A stretch of DNA of 64,000 nucleotides from Caldalkalibacillus mannanilyticus JCM 10596 (GCF_000615945.1 NZ_BAMO01000013.1:30822-94821), one strand, 5' to 3'. Shown: positions 8,133 through 16,918, counted from the first letter of the stretch. Notes: generated by a model not told the origin, from the letters alone. Numbers and translations are program-made.

Positions 8133-8618
8133 CTGCTGATTCGTTCAATTACTGTAGAAGATAAGGAGTATATTATTGAATCACATGCAACCATTTATCA
8201 TCGAGAGTATCAATATGATCATACATTTCGGGAGTTTATTGAAGCAAAAGTATATGATTTTATGGAGAATTCCGATAAGAAAAAAGAAAATATTTGGATT
8301 CTAGAAGTAGAAGGAGAGCCAAAAGGCTCAATCAGCTTAACCAGAGTGGATAACGAGACGGCTCAATTAGGACTATTCCTTGTTGATCCTAGCTTAAGGG
8401 GTAGTGGCGCTGGCTTTAAGTTAATCCAGAAGTTAATTGATTTTTCGAAAGAGCAGGAATACAGGACGATTATTTTATGGACGAATCGTGAACTTGAGGC
8501 AGCTAGGCATCTATACCAAAAATGTGGCTTTAAGTTAACGGAAACAAAAAGAACACATAAATCGAACAAAGAGTTATTAGAAGAAAAATGGGAATTATTT
8601 TTATATGAGGAGAAGTAG
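8133..8618 (+). CDS. GNAT-family N-acetyltransferase, apparent CTG start
   Basis: A 161-residue acetyl-CoA-dependent N-acetyltransferase. The fold is visible from LIRSITVEDKEYIIESH through the acetyl-CoA loop (LVDPSLRGSGAGFKLIQKL, an R-x-x-G-x-G/A type site) to YQKCGFKLTETKRTHK. Starting at ATG 8262 would remove the first 43 residues, which clearly belong to the fold. Upstream, the frame stays open to a TGA at 8127-8129, and the only start-like codons are CTG 8133 and CTG 8136, with AGGAGAG 8 bases before 8133. I therefore extend the gene to a CTG start; an ATG mutated or misread at one base is the alternative. The substrate is unknown. The coaX start follows the stop by 2 bases. Confidence 0.75.
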   Translation: MLIRSITVEDKEYIIESHATIYHREYQYDHTFREFIEAKVYDFMENSDKKKENIWILEVEGEPKGSISLTRVDNETAQLGLFLVDPSLRGSGAGFKLIQKLIDFSKEQEYRTIILWTNRELEAARHLYQKCGFKLTETKRTHKSNKELLEEKWELFLYEEK

Positions 8619-8620
8619 GT

Positions 8621-9400
8621 ATGGAGTACTTGCTTACAATTGATGTTGGAAATTCAAATACGAAATTTGGATTGTTCTTTGGGAGTAGCTTAAGTAAGGT
8701 TTGGAGTGTAGACTCAGGTAGAATTCATGAGAGAAGTCAGATGATGCAGAGAGTAACGGAATTGCTTGCAGATGAAATTCAGAAGATCCATCATGTCATC
8801 ATATGTTCTGTTGTAGAAGAGATCACTGATGCTTTGCTTCAAGTTTTTCAAGACAAATATCAATTGCTCCCCCATGTCATCGGTAAAAATATAACTTGTC
8901 CATTAGAAATCCACCCATCATGTGATGAGCAAATCGGAGCAGATAGACTGATTTTGGGCTATGGAGCATCACAAATCTATGGCTATCCTTGCATTGTGGT
9001 TGGATGTGGAACAGCAACTACTTTTACAGTAATTGATGGGAATGGAGTATTCATAGGAGGGGCTATCTTACCAGGCTTTAAGACCTCTCTACAGCCTATG
9101 CAAACAAACATTTCTCAATTACATACGATAGAGCTGAGTAAGCCTCTCAATATCATCGGCACAAATACTGTTGATGCCCTAAATGCAGGTCTGTACTACG
9201 GTTTTATAGGTCAAGTTGAAGGGGTCTTAAACAGAATAAAAAAGGAAATAAGCTTGCCCTTTAAAGTGATATGGACAGGAGGGTTGTCTAGTATGATTTT
9301 CTCTGAATTCAGAGATGAATCCTACATTCATCATCCTAATCTTGTGTTAGATGGATTGAGATTACTCTGGGAAAAGAACAGTCAAGCTTTGGCAAAATAA
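8621..9400 (+). CDS. coaX: Type III pantothenate kinase
   Basis: Phosphorylates pantothenate, the first committed step of coenzyme A synthesis, in the cytoplasm. It is a 259-residue ASKHA-fold protein of normal length. Visible elements are the N-terminal phosphate loop DVGNSNTKFG (residues 8-17), the GADRL motif, GCGTATTFTVID, GGAILPG, and WTGGLS near the C-terminus. Type III enzymes need a monovalent cation and are not feedback-inhibited by CoA. The start at 8621 follows GAGGAG and a 2-base gap from the acetyltransferase gene. In Bacillus coaX usually lies near ftsH and hslO; here the neighbourhood differs. Confidence 0.93.
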   Translation: MEYLLTIDVGNSNTKFGLFFGSSLSKVWSVDSGRIHERSQMMQRVTELLADEIQKIHHVIICSVVEEITDALLQVFQDKYQLLPHVIGKNITCPLEIHPSCDEQIGADRLILGYGASQIYGYPCIVVGCGTATTFTVIDGNGVFIGGAILPGFKTSLQPMQTNISQLHTIELSKPLNIIGTNTVDALNAGLYYGFIGQVEGVLNRIKKEISLPFKVIWTGGLSSMIFSEFRDESYIHHPNLVLDGLRLLWEKNSQALAK

Positions 9401-9622
9401 TTTCATCCAAATGGTATAAAGGATACGAATTTACAATAGGCCTCTATCTGCTTTAGTAGGTTGGGGGATGCTCTTAGAAGCTATAATGGTCATATCTAAA
9501 AAATCTTTATGTTAAAATAAAAAAAAGGAGTAAAGCGTATCCTTTTCGCTTGATCTCACGTTATATTACATACATAGACTAAAAAAAGAGAAAGGATACC
9601 ATGTAGAAAGGGGCGTGTAGAG

Positions 9623-10381
9623 GTGAACCCGATCCTTCGGAAACAAAGTGTTTCCATTGATTTTGAGCAGTACATTCAGCCTCACTATACTACTCTGAAA
9701 TTTTATTGCTTCTCCATCACACAGTCAAAATGGGATGCGGAAGATTTACTCCAAACAACTTTAATGAAGCTCTATTCCACCTTTCAAAAGAAGGGATCTT
9801 TGACAAGTGCTTCAGCCCTATCAAAGTCATATCTCTACCGTATTGCTAAGAATAGCTGGATCGACCAAATTCGAAAAGAGAAAAACATTTCTTACCTAGA
9901 ATGGGATGAAGGCTTAGCAGATTTGAAAGAAAAAGAAGAATATGAATTGATGGCAGGTATTGATTTGCTAGCCCAGACATTAACGGAAAAACAAACAATC
10001 TGCTACTTATTGACCTATTATTTTCAGTATACGGCACCAGATATTTCCAATCTGGCAGGGTTAACAGAAGGAGCCATTAAAGCTCTGCTTCACCGAGCAA
10101 AGGAGAAACTCAAACAAACATGTGAAGTATTGGAAAAGGGGCAAGAAGTCACACGTAGGGAAGAAAACAATGAGAAAGATATAGAACGTGTATCCCTTTA
10201 TCTCAGAGCCATTCAGGAACAGAACCCTGATCTCTTACTTGTTATGATTCAACGCTTGCAAAATACAAGAGACACAACAGCTGAATTTGTACCAACAACG
10301 TTGTTCACAAGAAGAAAGCTGGATTCATCCTATCCTAAGTCTGTAAGGCTTACTAAGGGAATGATGCAGGCGGTGGCTTAA
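9623..10381 (+). CDS. ECF-like RNA polymerase sigma factor
   Basis: A 252-residue sigma-70 family protein. Residues 10-85 form region 2 (HYTTLKFYCFSITQSKWDAEDLLQTTLMKLY), and residues 105-160 form region 4 with a helix-turn-helix (APDISNLAGLTEGAIKALLHRAKEKL). A C-terminal extension of roughly 80 residues with no recognised domain follows. Start is GTG 9623 with AAAGGGG upstream. No anti-sigma gene lies beside it, so control may lie in the C-terminal tail, as in some extended ECF groups. The 220 bases upstream contain three copies of a GGATAC-type hexamer (two direct, one inverted), which might be an autoregulatory element. Confidence 0.8.
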   Translation: MNPILRKQSVSIDFEQYIQPHYTTLKFYCFSITQSKWDAEDLLQTTLMKLYSTFQKKGSLTSASALSKSYLYRIAKNSWIDQIRKEKNISYLEWDEGLADLKEKEEYELMAGIDLLAQTLTEKQTICYLLTYYFQYTAPDISNLAGLTEGAIKALLHRAKEKLKQTCEVLEKGQEVTRREENNEKDIERVSLYLRAIQEQNPDLLLVMIQRLQNTRDTTAEFVPTTLFTRRKLDSSYPKSVRLTKGMMQAVA

Positions 10382-10462
10382 GTACACTTATGGCATTAGT
10401 GGATAGTAGATTAAACCAGTAAAAGAAAAGCGGATTACGTAAATAGAGAAGGAGAGAAGAAA

Positions 10463-11053
10463 ATGAACAATATGCACATGAATTATATTCCATATGTGAT
10501 TGAACAATCTAAAGGCGGAGAACGCTCCTATGATATTTACTCAAGATTATTGAAGGATCGTATTATTTTCTTGGGTACACAGATTAATGATCAAGTTGCT
10601 AATAGTGTTGTTGCTCAGCTTCTGTTCTTAGCGGCAGATGATCCAGATAAGGATATCTCTCTGTATATCAATAGTCCTGGTGGATCAGTAACAGCTGGTC
10701 TAGCGATCTACGATACAATGCAACATATTAAACCTCAGGTAAGTACGATTTGCATAGGCTTGGCGGCATCAATGGGGGCTATCCTCCTTGTAGCTGGAGA
10801 AAAAGGAAAAAGATTTGCACTACCTAATAGTGAAATTATGATCCATCAGCCTCTTGGCGGGGCTCAAGGTCAAGCCTCCGATATCGAGATTAGTGCTCGT
10901 CGTATCCTCAAAACAAGAGAGGATCTCAATCGAATCATTTCAGATCGAACAGGTCAACCGTTTGAAAAAGTGGAGCGAGATACGGATCGCGACTACTTTA
11001 TGACAGCAAAAGAAGCTCATGAATACGGGATCGTTGACAAGGTGATTCAATAA
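10463..11053 (+). CDS. clpP: ATP-dependent Clp protease proteolytic subunit
   Basis: Serine peptidase subunit that stacks into a 14-mer chamber and degrades proteins delivered by ClpX, ClpC or ClpE. The catalytic triad is Ser103 (GLAASMGA), His128 (MIHQPLGG) and Asp177 (ERDTDRD), with the family's usual 25 and 49 residue spacing. At 196 residues the length is standard. Start at ATG 10463 behind GGAGAGAAG; internal methionines at codons 4 and 6 are alternatives. No clear CtsR operator is visible upstream. The gene stands alone with its own terminator. Some Bacillales carry more than one clpP, and I cannot tell which paralogue this is. Confidence 0.95.
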   Translation: MNNMHMNYIPYVIEQSKGGERSYDIYSRLLKDRIIFLGTQINDQVANSVVAQLLFLAADDPDKDISLYINSPGGSVTAGLAIYDTMQHIKPQVSTICIGLAASMGAILLVAGEKGKRFALPNSEIMIHQPLGGAQGQASDIEISARRILKTREDLNRIISDRTGQPFEKVERDTDRDYFMTAKEAHEYGIVDKVIQ

Positions 11054-11083
11054 AGGAGCCTTCCATCAGATGGAGTTTTTACG

Positions 11084-11116
11084 GCAGAAGAGCGATATTC
11101 GTTCTTCTGCTTTTTT
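11084..11116 (+). terminator. clpP terminator
   Basis: Twelve-base stem GCAGAAGAGCGA / TCGTTCTTCTGC (11084-11095, 11099-11110, one G-U pair) followed by six T. Just upstream (11060-11080) lies a 22-base match to the hairpin half of the interspersed repeat family. Confidence 0.85.
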
Positions 11117-11122
11117 CTTAAA

Positions 11123-11868
11123 TTAGTTATTTCTTATGAGAACATTGTTGAAGGAAAGTTGCTTTTTATGAAATTCTTCATTAGAGCAGTCTAAGATGAC
11201 TTCGATTGAATGCTGCTCAGCTTGGATAAAAATAATCGACTGCTTCTCCAGAGGGATCATGATCTTGCCTTCCTGTTCTGTAGCGTGATCAAAAAGCTTC
11301 ATTATGAGCTGTTTATCTTTTTCTGTTAAAGATCCATATATGATAACCTCCGAAATCCCATTTATGTTCTTCTCCTTACTATTAGGAACCATATATTTTT
11401 GCATATATTCCTTCGTTTTTTCATCGTTTAGCTGCTGCAAAAAAAATTGAAAAGGAATTCCTTCAAGCTCCTGAATATAGGCATTTTTCCATGGCATTGT
11501 TCTGCTAAGAAGATTGAAAAACCAACGAAACTTCAAGGGTTGCGGCTCTGTTATTTGAACTTCTTTTTGACGAAGAGCTTGATATACGGCTTGCATATCA
11601 TTTACCTCTAAGCAAAAACCGATGAGCCTCTATGCCCTTCATTATATTTAGCTGTCCACTGCGGGATCCAGCCGCCACCATCCTTTGATTTGATTCTGAC
11701 AAGCTCGAAGTATTCATCTCCAATCCATATATTTGACACCTTGAAGCCTTTCGTTCCTTTTCCCCATTTTGGTTCATAGGGAAGTCCAGTATGGTGGACT
11801 TGATTGATAAAATCTGTATCCTCTTGGAAATGGGGATCTATATTTACAACTAGATGGTCGATTTTCAT
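11123..11868 (-). pseudogene. Glyoxalase-like (VOC) protein, one frameshift
   Basis: Glyoxalase-like domain protein (PF13468-type VOC fold) of about 248 residues once repaired. The N-terminal part reads MKIDHLVVNIDPHF to KYNEGHRG. The frame then breaks at nt 11627-11628, and adding one G restores RGLIGFCLEVNDMQAVYQAL and continues to the end at 11123. Without the repair, an 86-residue fragment and a 157-residue fragment result. VOC proteins bind a metal or small ligand; the substrate is unknown. Start at 11868 with GAGGCTC upstream on the minus strand. It lies 21 bases after the PadR regulator gene and is probably transcribed with it. Confidence 0.7.
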
Positions 11869-11889
11869 GAGAATAAGAGCCTCCCTTTG

Positions 11890-12438
11890 TTATTTTTTTT
11901 CGTTTCTTTCCCTGATCACTTGTAAGATGTTATCTATGTACTTAAGCTGTAGCTCATATTGATCAAACATGTTTTGAAAGATCAGTTCTACTGTTGCTGG
12001 CAAAGAGCCCAATGCCTCTGTTTTTATTTCTAAACTGAGCTTCATGCGGTGATAGAGCTCTGTGACTTGTTTTTTTTGTTCTTCTAAAGCAGTGATGGCT
12101 TCATCATCATCTAGATTCTCTAGAAAGGTGAGTGCTGTATATAGCGTAGCAGGAAAAACAACGGATGAATCAGCTAATGACTGTACGAGCAATTGGTGTA
12201 GCTCTTGTTTGCCTTCCTCAGTAATGTTAAAGATCGAACTCGTTCTTAGACCTGTTTGCTCCACTTTTTCTAATACGACTTTTCCTTCAGCCTGCAACTT
12301 CTTTAGAGCATGGTAGATGGAAGCGGGTTTGACATAGGCCCATTGGTCGGTTTGGGCAGATTCCATCATTTGTTGTATTTCATATCCTGACATAGATCCA
12401 TATTTTTTGAGCAGTCCTAGGACCATCGCACGTGTCAC
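11890..12438 (-). CDS. PadR-family transcriptional regulator
   Basis: A 182-residue regulator. The N-terminal winged helix is typical PadR: LGLLKKYGSMSGYEIQQMM, then YVKPASIYHALKKLQAEGKV and a wing ending FNITEEGKQELHQLL. A C-terminal helical dimerisation domain follows (about residues 95-180). Start is GTG 12438, 7 bases after AAGGAGAG; an ATG directly before it is out of frame. PadR proteins repress nearby transporter or detoxification genes and often their own gene. The 14-bp palindrome at 12471-12484 in its promoter region is a candidate operator, and the downstream VOC gene a candidate target. Confidence 0.88.
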   Translation of the reverse strand: MTRAMVLGLLKKYGSMSGYEIQQMMESAQTDQWAYVKPASIYHALKKLQAEGKVVLEKVEQTGLRTSSIFNITEEGKQELHQLLVQSLADSSVVFPATLYTALTFLENLDDDEAITALEEQKKQVTELYHRMKLSLEIKTEALGSLPATVELIFQNMFDQYELQLKYIDNILQVIRERNEKK

Positions 12439-12470
12439 ATTGAATCTCTCCTTTATACTAAAATTAAAAT

Positions 12471-12484
12471 ACTAAATGTTTAGT
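12471..12484. promoter_or_regulatory. Palindrome upstream of padR, candidate operator
   Basis: ACTAAATGTTTAGT, six-base arms with a 2-base spacer, 33 bases before the padR start. Its position suits an autoregulatory operator; binding is inferred. Confidence 0.45.
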
Positions 12485-12592
12485 GTGGATGAGAATATCA
12501 TAACTCGTACCTCTGAATTTTTCAAGAATACTTCTAGAGAGAGTAACAAAACCTAATCATAATGACTCTTGATATGGAAAGGAAGGATTGCT

Positions 12593-12862
12593 TTGACTAA
12601 AAGAAGAGGGAAATTATTAGTTCCAGAGTCAAGGAAGGCATTGGATCAATTAAAGCTTCAGGTCATGTACAATGAAGGGATTATTGCTAAGAAGCCAGAG
12701 GGAGTAAAGTACGAGGTAGCAAAAGGGCTTGGTGTCCCTTTGGAAAAGGGGTATAATGGAAATCTTACAGCGAAGCAAGTGGGAAAAGTGGGAGGAAATA
12801 TTGGAGGAAAGATGGTTCGTGAAATGGTACGAATGGCACAAGAAAAATTGACGAAACAATAA
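12593..12862 (+). CDS. Alpha/beta-type small acid-soluble spore protein
   Basis: An 89-residue SASP that coats spore DNA, protects it from UV and heat, and is degraded at germination by the GPR protease. Family hallmarks are KYEVAKGLGVPL, where GPR cleaves within the (T/S)-E-(I/F)-A-type site (here Y-E-V-A, slightly off consensus), and the C-terminal GNIGGKMVREMVRMAQEKL. Start is TTG 12593 with AAAGGAAGG 5-8 bases upstream; the ATG at 12569 lacks a site. CATAATGA around 12559-12566 resembles a sigma-G -10 element. The N-terminus (TKRRGKLLVPESR) is longer and more basic than in major SASPs, as in minor types. Confidence 0.88.
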   Translation: MTKRRGKLLVPESRKALDQLKLQVMYNEGIIAKKPEGVKYEVAKGLGVPLEKGYNGNLTAKQVGKVGGNIGGKMVREMVRMAQEKLTKQ

Positions 12863-13003
12863 CCAGATCACCTTAAGATACTGGATAGTAATAAATGATA
12901 ACATATAAGGGCTATGTGAGAAGTCATGTTGACATTCACCTAGCTCTTTTGTGTTAAGAACAAGCTTCTAATATTTAAATGAGCTTTGTGAATAATGAAA
13001 CCT

Positions 13004-13032
13004 TTTACCAAATGGATCGTATAGCTTATAAT
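13004..13032 (+). promoter_or_regulatory. Sigma-A promoter for the TelA-family gene
   Basis: TTTACC (13004-13009), 17 bases, TATAAT (13027-13032), 40 bases before the ATG. Confidence 0.65.
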
Positions 13033-13071
13033 ATATAGTAGAAATTGTCGGATAATAGGGAGTGATGCAGG

Positions 13072-14145
13072 ATGACGAAGGCAAATGAGAATCAAGAACA
13101 AATTGAAACGAATGGTGAATTCAGATCAAAAGCAGAAGAAATGTTTAAAGAATTTAATAAGAGTGAAAAAGTGGATCATGTATTAGATTCCTTGGGTTCC
13201 CTTGGTGAACAAGCTCAAAAAAGGGCAGGGGAATCTTTAGAAGCGCTAAAAAGACCTGTTAAAGAAATGATGAACCAAGATAATAATTCTCTTCCTGAGT
13301 CCTTAGGGAAGCTGCGTGAAATAGTAGCAGAGCTAGACCCTAGTTCTTTGCAGGAGGGTAAAATAGCCTCTATATTTAACAAGCTGTTCCGCCGTAACTC
13401 AATGGATAAATACTTTCAAAAATATCAAACGGTTGAATCTCAGGTTGAACTCATTATTGGGGGATTATTGACTGGAAAAGATAAAATACAGGAAGATAAC
13501 TTGATGCTTCAAGAACTGAAACAGGTAGCTCATGAGCGTATTGCGGAATTAGAGGAACAAAAAAGCATTGGAAAAGAGCTTATGGGAATGCTTGAAGAGG
13601 AAATGACAGCAGAAAAGTGGAGAGATAATCCGCTACCTTTACAAAAAGGAATGCAAAAGGTTGTTGGCAGAGTACAAAACATGACTCAAGCAGTGATGGT
13701 ACTACAACAATCTATTCAATCCGTGGATTTAATCATTGAAAATAATGAAAAACTAGAAGAGGCTATTTTTAATGCGATCACGATGACAAAGAACATTATT
13801 ACGGTAACAGCTTCGATCCAGATTGCCTTAGGAAACCAAAAGAAAGTGATTGGTGCAGTGCAAAATGTGAACAAAGCAACGGAAGAAATGCTTCTAACCA
13901 ATGCGCAGCTACTACGTTCTAATACAGAAGAAACAATAAAAACGTTGGAAGAACCAGCCATTGCACTGGAGTCCTTCAGAAAAGCATATGATGATGTATT
14001 CAGAGCAATACAATTAACAGAAGAATCAAATGAGCGTATCGTGATGAATGGGAAGAAAGTAATTGCAGAATTAGATGAGATGAACCAACAAATTCAGCAA
14101 AGATACTTGGGAATGACAGAAAAAAAAGCATTAAATGAAGGATAA
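13072..14145 (+). CDS. TelA-family (toxic anion resistance) protein
   Basis: A 357-residue helical, coiled-coil protein of the TelA/KlaA family (PF05816), first linked to tellurite resistance but now seen widely in stress and envelope contexts (YceH in Bacillus). The family core covers roughly residues 95-330: FNKLFRRNSMDKYFQKYQTVESQVELIIGGLLTGKDKIQEDNLMLQELK, then repeated long helices, ending with ELDEMNQQIQQRYLG. No signal peptide or membrane segment. The next gene, 49 bases on, probably belongs to the same transcript. The reaction, if any, is unknown. Confidence 0.85.
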   Translation: MTKANENQEQIETNGEFRSKAEEMFKEFNKSEKVDHVLDSLGSLGEQAQKRAGESLEALKRPVKEMMNQDNNSLPESLGKLREIVAELDPSSLQEGKIASIFNKLFRRNSMDKYFQKYQTVESQVELIIGGLLTGKDKIQEDNLMLQELKQVAHERIAELEEQKSIGKELMGMLEEEMTAEKWRDNPLPLQKGMQKVVGRVQNMTQAVMVLQQSIQSVDLIIENNEKLEEAIFNAITMTKNIITVTASIQIALGNQKKVIGAVQNVNKATEEMLLTNAQLLRSNTEETIKTLEEPAIALESFRKAYDDVFRAIQLTEESNERIVMNGKKVIAELDEMNQQIQQRYLGMTEKKALNEG

Positions 14146-14194
14146 AGAAGAAGTCAGCATGTGAAGCAATTGTGGTGGAAGGGGGGATAGTAGA

Positions 14195-15112
14195 ATGTCA
14201 TTTATAGATTTATTATTGGCAAATCCTGTTCTTGAAAAGATGGTTCCAGATCGTTATCGTCAGCTAGATGATCAAATCATCTATGATCAAGCAACGATCA
14301 GCTTGATTCAGCGTACAGAACAATTATTAGATGAGATGATTGAACAGCCTTCTTCTGTCTTGCGTTATCGTAAGACCTTTACCAAGCATAGTACAGAATT
14401 TCAAATCACTCTAAAAATCAATCGGAAGAAGATCTGGCTACATTTTGCCGATACTCATCGCTCTTCTGCATCGATAAAAAAGAGAATTATTATAGAGTGT
14501 TATCGGAAATATGTAAAGGAGAAAGAGGGACAAGGGAAATGTACGATGTATTTTATCTGGTACCGAATCAATGGACGTACACAGATGAGAAGCGTTCGTA
14601 AATCTCCTCTATTTCAATCCATCTTCTACAAAATTAATCTTTTAGATGATACATTGTTAAACAAATTAATTGATCCTAACAAAAAAGTAGAGCTGCCTAC
14701 ACAAGGGGTTCCCCTTCTTCCGCAGAAGAATGGAATGCAAAAGGATGATTTACTTGTGGAGGTACAACGTTTTGTCCAACATCAGAAGCATCATCTAAAA
14801 ATAGAAAAAGTGATTGAGGATCGAATCGAGAGCTTGGTCATCCAATTAAAGCAAATTGCTCCTGATTTTCAACTGTTGGATATTGAAGAAAGGCATGTCC
14901 TCAAAAGAATGGTGAGACAGGATCTTCCTTCTTTAATACACACGTATGTCATTTTATCTCAAAAAGATCAAGAAAAGCATAAGGAAAACCTTTTTTTAAC
15001 GTTATCTAAGATGGAGTTGAAAGTCCTACAGCTATTGAAAAATATAGAGAGCTCAAAAGAAAAGCGAATGGAATACCTACTCAAGCTAAATGATATGAGG
15101 TATCGCCGTTAA
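14195..15112 (+). CDS. Unknown protein beside TelA, XpaC-like C-terminus
   Basis: A 305-residue soluble protein. The N-terminal 190 residues match nothing I recognise. The C-terminal 115 residues are strongly helical (VEVQRFVQHQKHHLKIEKVIEDR to EYLLKLNDMRYRR) and resemble the XpaC-type helical domain, with a DLPSLIHTYVILSQ segment close to the family's conserved LP..L..Y pattern. XpaC and TelA genes are commonly paired in Firmicutes, so it may be a partner of the upstream protein; this is inference. Start at ATG 14195 behind GGAAGGGGGG. Confidence 0.6.
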   Translation: MSFIDLLLANPVLEKMVPDRYRQLDDQIIYDQATISLIQRTEQLLDEMIEQPSSVLRYRKTFTKHSTEFQITLKINRKKIWLHFADTHRSSASIKKRIIIECYRKYVKEKEGQGKCTMYFIWYRINGRTQMRSVRKSPLFQSIFYKINLLDDTLLNKLIDPNKKVELPTQGVPLLPQKNGMQKDDLLVEVQRFVQHQKHHLKIEKVIEDRIESLVIQLKQIAPDFQLLDIEERHVLKRMVRQDLPSLIHTYVILSQKDQEKHKENLFLTLSKMELKVLQLLKNIESSKEKRMEYLLKLNDMRYRR

Positions 15113-15157
15113 GAAAAAACGAAATCGACTTGAATGGAATGAGGACTTTATATTACG

Positions 15158-15484
15158 ATGAAATATCTTATAGTTGAAGGTAAGACTGATAAGAAAAGGC
15201 TTGAAGAGCTTTTAGACGAACCTGTTACGATTATCTGTACGTATGGAACGTTAAGTGAGGAGAAGATCGAAGAGCTGATTCTTCCTTTAGAAGAGGAAGA
15301 AGTATACATTCTTGTAGATGCAGACGAAGCAGGCAACAAATTAAGAAAACAGCTAAAAAGAGAATTGCCAAACGCAAAACATCTCTACACAAGAAAGGTG
15401 TATCGTGAAGTAGCAAGAACACCTATAGAGCATTTAGTAAAAATACTTAGTGATGCTAATTTTGAAACTAAAATCTTCATGTAA
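15158..15484 (+). CDS. Small Toprim-domain protein (YusF-like)
   Basis: A 108-residue protein that is essentially one Toprim domain, the Mg-binding nuclease/primase fold also found in RNase M5. The first motif VEGKTDKKRL supplies the conserved glutamate (residue 6), and LVDADEAGNKLRKQLKREL supplies the DxD pair (about residues 49-51). It resembles the free-standing YusF group of Bacillus. Nuclease activity is plausible but untested in this family as far as I know. Start at ATG 15158, 45 bases after the upstream gene, with only a weak ribosome-binding site (GAGGAC). Confidence 0.8.
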   Translation: MKYLIVEGKTDKKRLEELLDEPVTIICTYGTLSEEKIEELILPLEEEEVYILVDADEAGNKLRKQLKRELPNAKHLYTRKVYREVARTPIEHLVKILSDANFETKIFM

Positions 15485-15527
15485 TCCCTTTTAATCCCCT
15501 CTCACCGGAATTTAAATTTATAAACCA

Positions 15528-15581
15528 ATGAACCTATGGCGCGAAAGAACATAGACTATCGCTGACAGGGTTCATTTTTTT
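15528..15581 (+). terminator. Terminator after the Toprim gene
   Basis: Arms ATGAACC and GGTTCAT (15528-15534, 15569-15575) with a 34-base loop, followed by six or more T. The long loop makes it moderate in quality. Confidence 0.5.
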
Positions 15582-15610
15582 ATTAATATTCGGAAGAGAG
15601 GGGATGTGTA

Positions 15611-16258
15611 GTGAGTCAAATTTGGGGAGTTGATTCAGCTGCCAGAGTGACTTCGGATTTTTATAATTGTCTTGTCGAACAATTTGGTTTTCCTTCGTTT
15701 TGGGGCAGGTATCTAACCACTGTTCCCAATGTATCGGATGGTTTAACAGTTGATGAGATTCAATTTCTTAAAGAAAAAGGAGTCAAGATTTGGCCTATTT
15801 ATAATCAAGATCGGAATGCAGTAGGATATCGAAGCGGAGTGGTAGCTGCAAGAAATGCCATCTATCATGCCAAGCGTCTTAACCTTCCCACAGGAACCAT
15901 GATTTTTGCCAATTTGGAACATAATATTGATGCTTCGTGGATCAATGCTTGGGTGAACACATTCTATCCTAGTGATTATAGACCTGGGATTTATGGAGAT
16001 CCAACACAAGGTGATCTGTCTCCAAGTTATTGCCAAGCCGTAGCCACTGATCCTAAGGTGCGTGAGCAAACGATCATGTGGTCAAATCAACGTAGACCCG
16101 GCGTAACCAAAAAGGCGGAGGCACCGGCATTTAACCCTCAAAGACCGCCGTGTGAGGTAAGGGTATGGGGATGGCAATATGGATGGGATGACCCTGCGTG
16201 TGTTACTCCTATTGACACCAATCTTATTGAGCCTGCCTTGTTTGAGTTATTAGCATGA
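15611..16258 (+). CDS. DUF1906 glycoside-hydrolase-like protein
   Basis: A 215-residue protein of the DUF1906 (Rv2525c-like) family, a TIM-barrel related to glycoside hydrolase family 25 lysozymes. WGVDSAARV gives the first strand with its conserved Asp; FWGRYLTT, GVKIWPIYNQD, IFANLEHNID and YRPGIYGDPTQGDL mark successive strands. There is no signal peptide despite the cell-wall-like fold, so export may be non-classical or the protein may act in the mother cell or spore. Start is GTG 15611 behind GAGAGGGG. Activity is inferred from the fold. Confidence 0.8.
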   Translation: MSQIWGVDSAARVTSDFYNCLVEQFGFPSFWGRYLTTVPNVSDGLTVDEIQFLKEKGVKIWPIYNQDRNAVGYRSGVVAARNAIYHAKRLNLPTGTMIFANLEHNIDASWINAWVNTFYPSDYRPGIYGDPTQGDLSPSYCQAVATDPKVREQTIMWSNQRRPGVTKKAEAPAFNPQRPPCEVRVWGWQYGWDDPACVTPIDTNLIEPALFELLA

Positions 16259-16269
16259 GTTTATTACAA

Positions 16270-16376
16270 ATTTTATCACGTTCTAACCGTCGGTAAAATT
16301 CCCACTAACCGACGCTAAGAACCTGATAAGGGCGACTAACCATCAGGTGAAACATCTGATGGAAGTCTACTTTATG
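16270..16376 (-). repeat. Two-hairpin interspersed repeat, copy A
   Basis: On the minus strand this reads GTAGACTTCCATCAGAT, a hairpin closed by CTGATGG, then TTAGTCGCCCTTATC, a second hairpin (GTCGGT / ACCGAC), and GTTAGAACGTGATAAAAT. The whole layout matches copy B at 27229-27356, with the second hairpin's loop differing. It fills most of the gap between the DUF1906 gene and the next gene. Confidence 0.8.
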
Positions 16377-16457
16377 CTTGCCCCCTCCTGTATATGCCAT
16401 TCACTTATTAATGGAAGGAAGAATAAGCTAAGAGTAGGCTGATTGGAGGGGAAAAAC

Positions 16458-16901
16458 ATGAGCAGAAGGAAGATGTTTCTTAGATTAAGAAGTAAGGCTT
16501 TTCATTTTAGAATGGATATCCCTCTTTGGTGGAAACGATATGCTTTTATCGAGTCGTCCTACGACTCCAAAAGAAAGATTATGAACTATAGTTTTAAATT
16601 AAGATATCGTAAACCCATTAGAGGAAAGAAGAGTACAACCATTTTTGACCTGTATATTTTTCATATGACAAAAGAAAAGTGGCTCAGGCAGTTTCAAGAT
16701 TCACCTTACCAATTTATAGCTTATCGGGAAGGTAAAGTATATTCATACTTGACTCCACTTGAGCCGCCAGAAGAGTTTTTGCGAAAGGATCAGAGTGATT
16801 ACCGAAGAGATTTGTTTGAATTTAAAATGCTTTCTCATATGATCAATAAAGATGTTCCCAAAATCATAAAAAGCTTTAAAATCACGCTTGCAACGAAATA
16901 G
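16458..16901 (+). CDS. Unknown basic protein
   Basis: A 147-residue, highly basic protein (MSRRKMFLRLRSKAFHFRMD at the N-terminus). A middle section with alternating hydrophobic residues (NYSFKLRYRKPIR, TTIFDLYIFHMTKEKW) suggests a beta-rich domain. No signal peptide, membrane segment or motif I recognise. Start at ATG 16458 with GGAGGGG 5 bases upstream; an ATG 5 codons earlier overlaps that site and is unlikely. It has its own terminator overlapping the stop codon. Confidence 0.55.
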   Translation: MSRRKMFLRLRSKAFHFRMDIPLWWKRYAFIESSYDSKRKIMNYSFKLRYRKPIRGKKSTTIFDLYIFHMTKEKWLRQFQDSPYQFIAYREGKVYSYLTPLEPPEEFLRKDQSDYRRDLFEFKMLSHMINKDVPKIIKSFKITLATK

Positions 16902-16918
16902 AGTTGCAAGCTTCTTTG
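16887..16918 (+). terminator. Terminator overlapping stop codon
   Basis: CTTGCAAC / GTTGCAAG (16887-16894, 16903-16910) followed by a T-rich stretch. The TAG stop lies in the loop. Confidence 0.65.
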
